A stretch of DNA of 64,000 bases from Vombatus ursinus. Lineage: Eukaryota; Chordata; Mammalia; Diprotodontia; Vombatidae. The DNA lies in NCBI RefSeq assembly GCF_900497805.2, contig NW_020954615.1, forward strand, positions 9,145,415 to 9,209,414, read 5' to 3'. Within the stretch, counting starts at the first letter, position 1. Each line of letters begins with the position of its first letter. Made by a program: the position numbers and the translations under genes. Below are positions 54,950 to 64,000 of the stretch, one piece after another. Under the pieces are notes generated by a model. It did not search any database. It saw only the letters and a list, made by a program, of their open reading frames with translations, and was not told where the DNA came from.

Positions 54950-55455
54950 TGATCAACATTTCTATAGCACTCTAAAGTGAATCTCATTTGCTCTTTACAA
55001 CAACACAGTGAGGTAGATGCTATTATTATTCCCATTTTTTCAGATGAGGAAATTAAAAGTAAAGGAAGTAAAGTCCAGAGTCCTACATGTCAAAACAAAC
55101 AAATAAACAAACAACCACAAGTACACTAAGTGTCTACTATGTGACAGACCTTGTGCTGGGCATTGTACAAATTTCCTCTTATTTGATCCTTACAACAAAC
55201 CTGGGAGGTGGGTGTTATTATCTCCATTTTGAAATTGAGAAAATTGAGGCAAACAGAGTTAATATGATCGACTCAAGGTCACAAAGCTACTGAGTCTTAG
55301 AGATTGCATTTGGACTCAGGTTCTCCTGACTCCTGGATCAGAGCTCTGTCCATTGTACCACTTAGCTATGTCTGCATGTAGTAATTGTATGAAGCAGAAT
55401 TTGAACTCAAATGTCTCTGCATCTAAGTCTAGTGTTCTTTCCACTATGAAATACA
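54950..55455 (-). mobile_element. MIR interrupted by a second MIR
   Basis: The outer antisense MIR starts at 54950 ('agatgaggaaattaaaagta') and breaks near 55090. It resumes at 55380 with 'gaatttgaactcaaatgtct' and ends at 'ttctttccactatg'. The inserted antisense MIR/MAR copy (55091-55370) has 'ctatgtgacagaccttgtgc', 'aggcaaacagagttaatatg' and 'ctctgtccattgtaccactt'. The imperfect pair 'cctacatgt' (55082-55090) and 'tctgcatgt' (55371-55379) could be its target duplication. Confidence 0.7.
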
Positions 55456-55499
55456 AGCAATAATAAGAATATATAATTAGACTAATAAGAATGAGCATT

Positions 55500-56420
55500 T
55501 ATATAGAGTAGCTCTTCTCAGTGACTCTGAACTCCTTTAACTCTTAATCCAAACATTGTTCCTCATCCTCTACAACTCAATTCCTCATTCCCATCCCTCT
55601 CTATTTTCCCACTCCAAAATTTTATCATAACGTCCCTCCAAGTCATTCTACTGTGCTTTTTGGAATATCTGTTCCAGAGATAATACACTTTCAGTTATTT
55701 TAAAAATATTACTCTCTCATTTCTTCCATTTATGAGTTCTTACTGAATCCTGACTTTCCTCCTGATGGCAAAGCCTCCCGAGCCACTTTTTCCAGTACTG
55801 ACTGCACCTTCAATCATCCTCTTTGGCTCACTAGCTGTGGTGAGAGAGTTAGAATACTACTTGCTCCCCATCACCATTTCAGATTTCTTCCCCTTCTTTT
55901 ATCACCCAATAATCTTTCTTACTTTGAAGTTCATGCTGCTCATATCTACCACCCAATCAAAATCCTAGTAGCTGTTGTCTTTGGGTCTACTGACTCAAAG
56001 GTCACTCCCCTTCCTTCCTTCCTCAATGAGTTTGATATTAGGTTTAATTATTTTTCTTTCCTCTCCAACACTTGCCCTCACACTAAGGGAATTCAATGTG
56101 TGTTTTAATTCTCCCTCAACCACTCACTTCTTCAACCTACTGACCTTCTTTAAGCTACTTCTTCACTCCACTTCAGTCACACATAAAAATGATCATAGCC
56201 TTGATCTTTCCATCACCCACATGTTTAAATATTCTGAAATTCCCTTATCTGATCATAATCTATTGGCTTTTCACCTCTCCCTCTGTTTCTTCTTTACATA
56301 ACCCCACCATGACTTCTCATCCCTTGACTCATCAGTTCTCTCACAAAGTCCTCTATGAAAGCCCTGTTCCTCTTTTGCTTAGTTTAGAGAAGGCACTGTT
56401 CTTTAAAAAGTCAATCTTGT
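55500..56420 (+). mobile_element. L2 LINE, endonuclease region, sense
   Basis: About 0.9 kb of L2-like coding sequence in sense orientation. The clearest part is the 3' end of the AP-endonuclease domain (see the coding remnant). No 3' end of L2 is attached. Confidence 0.55.
55975..56301 (+). pseudogene. L2 ORF2 endonuclease C-terminal remnant
   Basis: 108 open residues ending 'THKNDHSLDLSITHMFK' then 'YSEIPLSDHNLLAFHLSL'. The 'hsLDL' stretch followed by 'SDH' and a hydrophobic 'LLxF' is the last conserved motif of the AP-type endonuclease of L2/CR1 LINEs, where the His of SDH is catalytic. That residue is kept, but the domain is truncated and no RT follows. The enzyme nicks target DNA for reverse transcription; this copy is a fossil. 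Confidence 0.55.
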
Positions 56421-56424
56421 GCTG

Positions 56425-56965
56425 TCTTTGGTGCTGATATACTTTGTTCCCACCAGGCCATCCTTTATGACAGTCACAGTGAAATGAATGGGAAGGTATG
56501 GAGTAAGTAGCAGTTCATGCTGGGAATAACAAGGACCCAGCTGTGATGGTCCATAGTTGGGTTGTTGTTTTAGTTTGTTTTGTTTGGCCTCTATCTCCCT
56601 TGATGGGATGTTAAGGGACCAGAACTGCTCTACAAGTAGGGAAGATAGTTTGAAGTCCAACTGACATGTTAATTTCCCCTCCAATGCCTTCTGAGATGTA
56701 AGAGAGCTGAGGCTCCCAAAGCAGAAGAGTCACCCAGCAGGAGAACATTAGAAGAAATATGGAAAAGCAAAAGATCTGGATTTTTTTGCAAGAAAGTGGT
56801 GCTGGGAGTGTGCAGACCAAAATCAAGAACTTATTTGCCACAATGAATAGGGCTTTCTAAGTAGTGAGATGATTTAAAAAGTCATTGGACTTGGGTCCAG
56901 CCAACCTTTCCCCACAATGTCCTGCTGACCTCATTTGGATCTCAAGGCCAGTGAGTGTATCATCG
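56425..56965. other. Unassigned, no feature recognised
   Basis: Frames at 56403-56684 and 56611-56841 (minus) are open by chance as far as I can tell. Confidence 0.4.
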
Positions 56966-56969
56966 ATAC

Positions 56970-57178
56970 TAGCTCACCTTCATAGAGGACTTTGTGTCAG
57001 GTGCTTTCCTCCCCAAAATTCTAAGATAGAAGGGGCTGGTGCATGATTACCCCCATTTTGCTAATAAGGTTGAAACTCAAAGAATGTAAATAGTCTGCCC
57101 ACACTTGCATGGCTGGCAAGTGACAGAACTCTTACAGAAAACTTGGTCTTCCCCAACAACATGATGCCTCTGTCTATC
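56970..57178 (-). mobile_element. MIR SINE, antisense
   Basis: 'gtgtcaggtgctttcctccc', 'ttacccccattttgctaata', 'aaggttgaaactcaaagaat' and 'gcatggctggcaagtgacag' give a diverged antisense MIR. Confidence 0.65.
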
Positions 57179-57484
57179 AGCAATGCAACCTCAGCCAGCC
57201 ACAGAGTTGGAAAATAAAGGCTTCCATTTGCCCACAATTTGTTGTCTAATGATTTTCATGATTATAAATTTAGAAGCACTGGGAGAAATCTGGATAAAGA
57301 AAAATAGGTTCTGAGAGTAAAGGAGTTTGGCTCACAGAACGCTTCAAACACCCCAGTTAGTTTATCCATCATGAATAATTTTTGGCTTTTGTGATATAAT
57401 ATCTTTAAGAGGTTGGAGGGAGTGGGAGAAGTTGGCTTTTGGTCATTTATTTGTCAGACTATTCTTTCCTTAATGCTTTCCAAC

Positions 57485-57832
57485 CAACCCAATCCAAGAA
57501 ACATTAATAAAGAACTCCTGTGTTAGGTAGAGAAGATGAAAAGACAAAAACAAATAAGCAAAAACAACTCCCTACCTTTAGGAGTTTCTATTACTTGAGG
57601 AATTTTCAAAAATTACTTCGTAAATTAATCCTTTGAATGACTGTCCTCCTTACGGGTATCAAGCGATTTGGGGACATCAGGATAGTTTTACTTCAGGAGC
57701 TGGTGTTTGAGCAGTGCCTTGCAACAAATAAGATATTTATAAAAAAAGAGTTTGAGATGGGAGTGCTTTTCCATCTTAGAGGACAGTCTATGCAAAAGCA
57801 AGGAGGTAGGAAATGGTGTGTCTGTACCAGGA
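57485..57832 (-). mobile_element. L2 3' region, antisense
   Basis: 'aaacattaataaagaactcc', 'ctacctttaggagtttctat' and 'gtctatgcaaaagcaaggag' followed by 'gtaggaaatggtgtgtctgt' match in order the antisense L2 3' end ('cagtgcaaaggcacggagatgggagatggagtgt'). Confidence 0.65.
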
Positions 57833-57834
57833 AC

Positions 57835-58165
57835 CTGTACCTATTCCTCCTTTCCCTTTGGTGACCTAGAGAAAAGTAATGAGAATTGTACATTCTTGAA
57901 AGCCCCTGTCTTCCTACTCCCCACCTCAGCACATGAGGTCATCCCCAACCTCGGAAGTTGAGTTCCTTCTTTCCCTCATTTTCCCTTCGGAAGTTCGGTA
58001 GAGCAGGTGTTTAAGTGAGGGCATCAGATCCTTTTCCACTATCCCGTTCACAGTCCTGCTGTAAAGCCATAGTTACTGCCTTCTGGTATCCCTGCTGCCC
58101 TATACTTTTCAGGGAAAACCCACCTTGAGCCCCAATCTCCAGGAGTGGACTTTCTGGCCCACCCT
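57835..58165. other. Unassigned, no feature recognised
   Basis: Slightly GC-richer; no domain, repeat or splice structure identified. Confidence 0.4.
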
Positions 58166-58169
58166 GATT

Positions 58170-58402
58170 AGGAATTATTTTGGCACAGTCAATAGTGGGT
58201 CTGAAATCAAGAAGATCTTAGGTCAGATCTGACCTCAGGCACTTGTATGACTCTGGACAAGTTGGTTAACCTCTCTCTTCCTCAGTTCCCCCAACTGTAA
58301 CATGGAGAAGATAACAGCACCCACCTCTAGGGTTATTGTAGGATCAAACAAGAAGTGCTTAGTGTGGTGCCTGGCACATAGTGAGCACTTAATAATTTTT
58401 TT
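58170..58402 (+). mobile_element. MIR-class SINE, sense
   Basis: 'gtgggtctgaaatcaagaag', 'ctctggacaagttggttaac', 'ctcttcctcagttcccccaa' and 'gtggtgcctggcacatagtg' then 'agcacttaataat' form a near complete sense MIR. Confidence 0.8.
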
Positions 58403-58404
58403 TT

Positions 58405-58810
58405 GCCTTCATTCTGCTGTCCAAATGCAGCTACACAGCATCTTCATTCCTCCTTGAAATCTTCCCTTTTAAGGCATCCCTCCCTCCCATGACTCAGTAG
58501 GCTCAGGCAGCACCATCTCTGAGTCTTCAGCTGTTTTCTTCTGGCCTATTATTACAGCAGGAATATGGGGAGATGAAAAGGGCAGAGCCAAATCTAAATC
58601 CTTTTTCTCCTGCCTGTGGACAGAGGGGTACTGAATGACACAGAGTTGAAGCAGTAACTAGGGATATTGTGATACTGAGCAGTCATACATACATCCTGGA
58701 CCACAAACAGCTGAGGAGGCTAACTTCTGCCAAGGGATGAGAGAGATAGGGAAGGAAAAAGAGGGGAAGAGAGATGGAATTTGGCAGTCCTGGCAGCAGC
58801 AAAAGCACTA
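58405..58810. other. Unassigned, no feature recognised
   Basis: Mixed-composition stretch; a purine-rich segment lies at about 58738-58775. Confidence 0.4.
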
Positions 58811-58814
58811 GGGT

Positions 58815-58925
58815 CCAGAGGCTAGATTGTCAGTTTGGGAGCCAGCAAGTCCTGAGTTCAAGTCCTGACTCTGACACAGCATGGCATTGTGACTGGGAGC
58901 TAGTCATTTAGCCTCGTAGGCTATA
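58815..58925 (+). mobile_element. SINE 5' half, sense
   Basis: 'agattgtcagtttgggagcc', 'cctgagttcaagtcctgact' and 'gctagtcatttagcctcgta' match the head and middle of MIR/MAR SINEs; the 3' half is absent. Confidence 0.55.
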
Positions 58926-59034
58926 ATTTACACATAAGTACCACATATATAGCAGAGGAAGAAGTTTCTAAACTGAAATTTCTCCAAAGAGTTCAAAATG
59001 TGTGCCTATACCAAAAAAAGAATATTTTTGGGCT

Positions 59035-59222
59035 TATTTTTTTTTCATCTTTTTTTTCTTCCTCCTCATTTCTGTACCCCTTCCCTCCCCTCCTCCTCCT
59101 CCCCTTTCTCCTTTTTATTTTTTTATCTTCTCCTCCTTCCTCCTCATCCTTCTTCTTCTCCTTCCTTTTTAACTGATGGAAAAACTGAAGATCTGAATTT
59201 ATATATATATATATATATGCAT
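59035..59222. repeat. TCC/TTC pyrimidine tract, then (TA)n
   Basis: cctcctcctccc-type tract to about 59170, then a (TA)n at 59200-59217. Confidence 0.9.
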
Positions 59223-59314
59223 AAATATATATACATATATGCATACATACTCATAGCTTGTGAGAGATATACAAATGGAAAGTTAGAATTATTTTAATGG
59301 AAACAAATAGACAG

Positions 59315-59407
59315 AGGGCAGCTAAGTCATACAGTGGATAGAGCACCAGCTGTGAAGTCAGGAGGACCTGAGTTCAAATCCAGTCTCAGACCAGACACTT
59401 GCCACAC
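59315..59407 (+). mobile_element. MAR1/MIR-type SINE head joined to L1
   Basis: 'gggcagctaagtcatacagt', 'ggatagagcaccagctgtga', 'ctgagttcaaatccagtctc' and 'agacacttgcc' are the first ~90 bp of a well-preserved sense SINE. Its 3' part is missing, and sequence passes straight into L1 ORF2 at about 59408. Confidence 0.8.
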
Positions 59408-61148
59408 ATGCCATCAAGCTGCCAAAAAATCATTTTATAGAGCTATAGAAAACAATAACAAAATTCATATGAAAGAACAAAAAGTCCAGAATATCGAGGG
59501 AACTAATGAAAAGAAATGCAAGGGAAGGTGACCTAGCCTATACCAGATCTTAAATTGTATTACAAAAACAGCAACCAACAAAACTGCTCGGTACTGGCTA
59601 AGAAAGAGAGTGGTGGATCAGTGGTACAGGTTTGGTATGCAAGACACAGCAGTCAATGACTAGAGTAATCCACTGTTTGATAAACCCAAAGAGCACAGCT
59701 TCTGAGATAAGAACTCAGTATTTGACAAAAACTGCTGGGAAAACTGGGAAAGAGTATGGCAGAAACCAGGCATAGATGAACATCTTACACCCTATACTGA
59801 GATAAAGTCAAAATTAGCATAGGATTTAAATATAAAAACTGATACTACAAGCAAACTAGAAGAGCAAGGAATAGTTTACCTTTCAGATCTATGGAGAAGG
59901 GAAGAACTTTTGACCAATCAAGAGATAAAGAACGTTATGAAAGGCAAAATGGATAATTTTGATTACATTAAATTGAAAATATTTTGCATAAACAAAGCCA
60001 ATGCATCCAAGATTAGAAGGAAAGCAGAAAACTGGGAAAGAATATTTACAACCAGTGTCTCTGATAAAGGCCTCATATCTAAAATATATAGAGAACTGAG
60101 TCAAATTTATAAGAATATAAGTCATTCCCCAATTGATAAATGATCAAAGGACATGAACATGTAGTTTTCAGAGGAAGAAACTAACATTATTCATAGTCAT
60201 ATGAAAAAAATGTTTTAAATCACTATTATTAGATAAATGTTAATCAAAATGACTCTGAGGTACCACATCACACCTATGAGATTGGCTAACATGACAAAAA
60301 AGGACAATGATGAATGTTGGAGAAAATGTCAGAAAATTGGTACAGTAATGCATTGTTTGTGGAGTTGTGAACTGATCCAACCATTTTGGAGAGCAATTTG
60401 GAGCTATGCCAAAAGGACGATAAAATTGTACATGTCTTTGACCCAGCAATAGCACTTCTAGGCCTGTATCCCAAAGACGTTATAAAAATGGGGAAAGGAC
60501 GCACATGTACAAATATGTTTATAGCAGCTCTTTTTGTAGTGGCAAAAATTGGAAATTGAGGGGATACCCATCAATTGGGGAACGCCTAAACTAGTTGTAG
60601 TATATGAACGTAATGGAATACCATTGCACTATAAGAATTAACGAGCAGGCTGACTTGAAAAAAAAAAACCCTGAAAAGACTTACATGAACTGATGCAAAA
60701 TGAAATGAGCAGAACCAGGCAAACATGGTGCACAGTAACAGCCACATTGTATAATGACTGACTTTGATAGTCTTGGCTCTTCACAGCAATGCAAGAATCT
60801 AAGACAACTCCTAAAGACTCATGATGGAAATTGCTATTCACATCCAGAGAAAGAACTATGGAGTACAAATGCAGAAGAAGCATACTCTTTGCTCTCCTTT
60901 CCCTACGCTGTTTTGTTTTATTGCTTCATTCTCGTGGTTCCTCCAATTAGTTCTAATTGTTCTTTACTTCATGAGTAATGGGAAAATATGCTTAATATGC
61001 ATGTTCAAGTAGAGTCTATATTTAATTGCATTCCACCATCTTGTGGGGGACAGGAGTGGGAGGGGGAGAAAATTTAAAACTCAAAATCTTATGGAACTGA
61101 ATGTTGAAAACTAAAAATAAATAAATTAATTAATTAAAAAAGAGAAAA
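59408..61148 (+). mobile_element. 5'-truncated L1 (ORF2 C-terminal half + 3' UTR), sense
   Basis: Begins within ORF2 ('catcaagctgccaaaaaatc') and runs continuously through the ORF2 C-terminus to a 3' UTR with 'cagccacattgtataatgac'. It ends in 'gttgaaaactaaaaataaat' plus an A/T-rich tail. It is the most complete L1 3' half in the window and serves as an internal reference for the deletion-bearing copy at 24383-26973. The antisense tails at 7639 and 23450 match its end. Confidence 0.88.
59910..60640 (+). pseudogene. L1 ORF2p C-terminal remnant with Cys-rich motif
   Basis: The first piece (59910-60143) has 'ANASKIRRKAENWERIFTT' and 'LISKIYRELSQIYKN'. The second (60237-60452) has 'RYHITPMRLANMTKKDNDE' then 'CWRKCQKIGTVMHCLWSC', which keeps the C-x3-C...H-x4-C spacing of the L1 ORF2 C-terminal Cys-rich motif (human 'CWRGCGEIGTLLHCWWDC'). 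The pieces lie in different frames and several stops follow, so it is non-functional. In live L1 this region binds RNA and is needed for retrotransposition. Confidence 0.82.
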
Positions 61149-61169
61149 GAGAAACTGAAGATCAGAGGG

Positions 61170-61815
61170 TTTCTTGGATTTCTCCAATGTGATAGTCCAA
61201 GTAAATGGATGAATGTCTATTATAATTGGAGTCAAATGTCACCTGATATGTACCCCTGAAACTCAGAATTTCAATATTGGAGAGTGACCTCGGTGTCTCT
61301 GTAGTCACACTTGCATCTACCTGGGCAAAACCTTTAAGCCTTCTGTGACTTAGTTACCTTATACATAAAATGATTGATAATTTTTCCAGCACTGCTGTAG
61401 ACAAAGAACCTCTCTGCAAGTTGCTTTTCATTCTTTGTTAACACTCACTGGTGATGTGGAGAGGTGGTGTGGGTACTAACACCTAAGTCTACTCATTGTA
61501 CATTTGGATAACTATATTTGTTTATTGGTAGGTGTTGGTAGGTGATAGTGATGGTGACTTTCCTTTCCTTCTATTTAATATTATAAATTTGAAACTAGCT
61601 TTTATATCACTCTCTCTGTTAGATTTCTCTTCTCTCCAAGTTATAAATTTCCAATTTTATGGCGGGATCATAAGTCATATGGTATAATGTGGCAATCCTT
61701 CTTCATCCTGCTCTCTCTCCTCGGGATGCTCATCAGCTAAGTCATCAATATCCTTCCTAAATTCTAGTACCCACATGTGACCTATCATGACATCTGGTCA
61801 TGTTTTCTTTGAATA
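61170..61815. other. Unassigned, no feature recognised
   Basis: AT-rich DNA between the L1 and the ATG microsatellite; no frame or repeat of note. Confidence 0.4.
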
Positions 61816-61818
61816 ATC

Positions 61819-61853
<35 letters not shown>
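61819..61853. repeat. (GAT)n microsatellite
   Basis: Eleven or so perfect GAT triplets. Confidence 0.96.
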
Positions 61854-61856
<3 letters not shown>

Positions 61857-62099
61857 GTAGCACCTTCAATGTGCCAGATACTATGCTAAAAAGCTTTACA
61901 AATATCTCATTTGATACTCACTACAATCTTAGGAGGCAGATGCTATTATTATCCCCATTTTCCAGACGAACAAAGTGAGGTTAAGTGACTTGCGCAGAGC
62001 CATGTATTTAGTCATTCTGTCAGGCCAGATTTGAATTCAGGTCTTCCTGACTCCCAGCCTGACTCCAGCTCTATCTACTGTGTCTCCTAACTGTCCTAT
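61854..62099 (-). mobile_element. MIR SINE, antisense
   Basis: 'caatgtgccagatactatgc', 'gatgctattattatccccat', 'gaggttaagtgacttgcgca', 'agatttgaattcaggtcttc' and 'ctctatctactgtgtctcct' form a near full-length antisense copy. Confidence 0.85.
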
Positions 62100-62890
62100 C
62101 AATTGTTAAGTCACTCTGATATTGCTTTAGTTTACTCTATTGCTACATCATTGTGTAGCAATGGCTTCTCTTCTTGTATTGGTTACCAGTAGATTGAGTT
62201 AGCACATACACGCATAGAAAAGAAACAACACAGTAAATTCAATATGAAAGAACCCCAAGCCTCTACCCTACATGAGTGGGCTCATCAAACCATCTCATTC
62301 AAGTGACCAAAATTGTTTTTGTTCACTAAAGAAAGACACGACAACCTTGAGCTCGGCTCATCTCACAATTTTACCCCTGTTGTCATTGTTATCAAGTTTG
62401 GCTGCCCTTGAGCCTGCCCCATGCTGCTAGAAAGGATTAGCCTGCTGCCACCATCTTTTGCACAGAAGAGTGAGCTAGCTGCCTCAAAGGAGAGACAGTC
62501 ACAAAAAACAGCAAACAGAACAACACAAAGAACTGGTCCCCTTCACCAGGCATTTAGGATGGCTTTAAACAAAGCCGTGTATATGATCTTGCCCATACAA
62601 AAATAAGAAATTCTTCTCACATCTTCTCTTTTGTATTTTGTTTTGGTGATTTTTTTGGGGGGGATCATGAATGGGACTTAATTGAACTAGAAAATTTCTG
62701 ATGAGGAGACCCCCTCCACTTGTGCAGTGGAAACTTGTCTGCAACACAAATCTTAGAAGTTTGCCTGGGGAACTGAGGAATAAAGTCACAAGCTCAGGTT
62801 CACCTAATCAGAGACAAGAATAGAATACAGTTCTTGATGACTCTGATGCCAGCTCTGTGGCAAGTACACCACAGTTTCTTTCTTGATATT
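62100..62890. other. Unassigned, no feature recognised
   Basis: A 61-residue frame (62421-62606, +) and a 74-residue frame (62565-62789, minus) show no known domain. A G run of nine lies at 62657-62664 and neighbours. Confidence 0.4.
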
Positions 62891-62897
62891 TTTATAA

Positions 62898-63066
62898 TAC
62901 ACACACACACAAACACATACACACACATATATACACAAACATGTGTGCATACAATATGTATGTATGTATACATGTGTATATGTGTGTGTGCATATTGTGA
63001 TATATCAACACATATACATACACACACACACATATATACACATATATACATATATACACATACGTA
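62898..63066. repeat. CA/TA/TG mixed microsatellite
   Basis: acacacacaaacacatacac passing to tatgtatgtatacatg and back to acacac, ending just before the RTE coding sequence. Confidence 0.93.
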
Positions 63067-63075
63067 AACACACAA

Positions 63076-63850
63076 GTGCTCCATCAGCCACCACTACACC
63101 ATCCATATGTGGAACCATCAGTCACAGCAAATGGAGAAGTCTTGAATTCTGTGAATAAATTAATTTGCCTTTGTAGTGTACTTTCCAGTGATGTATACAT
63201 TGATGATGAGGTTGACAAATGCTTTGCCAGAGCTAGCTCAGTATTTGGGAGGCTCCTAATGAAATTATGGGAAAGAAGAGATATTAGACCTTCTACCAAA
63301 CTGAAGGTCTACAGGGTCATTGTGCTGACCTTGTTGTTCTGGACATGCCTGTGAAACCAGGGCCATGCCAGGAAACTGAATTGGTTCCATTTGAATTATC
63401 TTAGTAAGATACCGAAGATCACCTGGCAAGATAAGGTACCAGACACTGAGGTCCTTTCTTGAACTAAACTGCCAAGCATGCAAACTCTGCTTCAGAGAGC
63501 GCAACTCTGATGGACTGGGCATATTGTTTGAATACAAAATGGACACTTACGAAAAAGATTATTTTATGGAGAACTCACACAGGGCAAGCACTCACATGGT
63601 GGTCAGAAGAAGCGATGCAAGGACACTCTCAAGGTCTCTCTGAAGAACTGTGAAATTGATTGTGTGACATAGGAGACACTGGAACAGGACCACCCACCGT
63701 GGTGTGCTCTCATGAGAGAAGGTACTGTGTTCTATTAGTAAAGCAGAATTGAAGTAGCTCAAAAGAAACACAAGATGTGCAAATTTAGAGCATCCATCCC
63801 AAATATTCACCTGAAATATTGGTTCCTGACCTGTGGTAGAGCATTCAAGC
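63076..63850 (+). pseudogene. RTE-type RT C-terminal remnant
   Basis: The 63076-63354 frame reads 'PYVEPSVTANGEVLNSVNK', 'LSSDVYIDDEVDKCFARASS', 'VFGRLLMKLWERRDIRPSTK' and 'LKVYRVIVLTLLFWTC'. This matches the RTE/Bov-B clade segment 'FTYLGSTLSsd.IDdEVdkRiakAssaFGRL...TKlkVYravVLttLLYGCEsW'. Downstream, in other frames, are 'ITWQDKVPDTEVLS', 'RAQL' + 'WTGHIV' and 'GGQKKRCKDTLKVSL', all RTE C-terminal landmarks. Near the end 'WFLTCGRAF' resembles the terminal CCHH-like region. At least three stops or frame changes separate the pieces, so no protein is made. Confidence 0.85.
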
Positions 63851-63950
63851 TTATATTGGTCTGATCATCCACAGTCTGACACACTATAACTTGACAACAG
63901 CATAGCGATGTCACTTTGGTCCTCTTTGAGAACAAAGGACAATTACCAGC

Positions 63951-63952
<2 letters not shown>
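63076..63952 (+). mobile_element. RTE-clade LINE 3' end: RT C-terminal coding + 3' UTR
   Basis: Coding-derived sequence runs from 63076 to about 63850. A short 3' UTR follows, containing 'gatgtcactttggtcctctt' and 'tgagaacaaaggacaatta', then a terminal TG microsatellite. The 5' part is truncated at the CA/TA repeat. The final block matches the RTE 3' termini at 13290-13325 and 21490-21500 (antisense). Confidence 0.85.

Positions 63953-63954
<2 letters not shown>

Positions 63955-64000
<46 letters not shown>
63955..64000. repeat. (TG)n microsatellite at window edge
   Basis: Uninterrupted TG from 63955 to the window end, continuing the RTE 3' terminus; full length unknown. Confidence 0.97.

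Noticed and set aside
62800-63084. Cys/Val/Tyr-rich frame of 94 residues
   Set aside because: Derived from the CA/TA microsatellite; no domain.

Overview
The window looks like gene-poor, AT-rich DNA from a marsupial (metatherian) genome. This is inferred from the repeat mix. Tailed MAR1-type CORE-SINEs sit beside many older MIR copies. There are L1 elements whose 3' tails end in a 'gaaaactaaaaataaataa' type sequence, an L1-derived half-element (HAL1-like), RTE-clade LINE 3' ends, very common L2, and some L3/CR1. I found no host protein-coding gene, exon set, tRNA, rRNA, CRISPR array or CpG island. The open reading frames are chance frames in simple repeats or remnants of LINE proteins. The window is best read as intergenic or intronic, and the sequence cannot say which.

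Layout. 0-7.6 kb: scattered MIR/MAR1 SINEs, CCTT and GA microsatellites, a possible DNA-transposon relic and an L2 3' end. 7.6-10.6 kb: an almost complete HAL1-like element on the minus strand (5' UTR, ORF1, 3' region, no ORF2) with an 8-bp direct repeat at its ends. 10.6-15.9 kb: an L3/CR1 remnant, an RTE 3' end, a MAR1 SINE and unassigned DNA. 15.9-19.2 kb: a roughly 2-kb L2 running to its 3' end, an old L1 piece and an antisense L2 piece. 19.2-20.0 kb: a purine tract and a probable LTR. 20.3-30.1 kb: an L1 graveyard with three minus-strand L1 segments (RT region, 3' end, and 5' UTR+ORF1+endonuclease start), a plus-strand L1 with large internal deletions between two of them, and a SINE-in-RTE-in-L1 nest.

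31-39 kb: MIR, L2, L3/CR1 and an older antisense L1 split by a MIR, plus microsatellites. 39.7-40.2 kb: a pyrimidine tract followed by a purine tract. 41-42.8 kb: an unassigned block. 42.8-43.4 kb: a degenerate TA-rich array. 44-49 kb: a TG/AG compound microsatellite, L3/CR1, an old L1, a solo LTR fossil and an antisense L2. 50-58 kb: L2 in both orientations, MIRs and a MIR inserted in a MIR. 59.3-61.2 kb: a SINE head joined directly to a 5'-truncated L1. 62-64 kb: a CA/TA microsatellite, then the 3' end of an RTE LINE with reverse-transcriptase C-terminal coding and a TG microsatellite at the window edge.

Nothing here supports a new functional system. The most informative observations concern element structure: a half-L1, deletion-derivative L1s, nested insertions with target-site duplications, and a SINE/L1 junction. 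Family names come from remembered consensus features. Boundaries are approximate unless a flanking duplication is cited.
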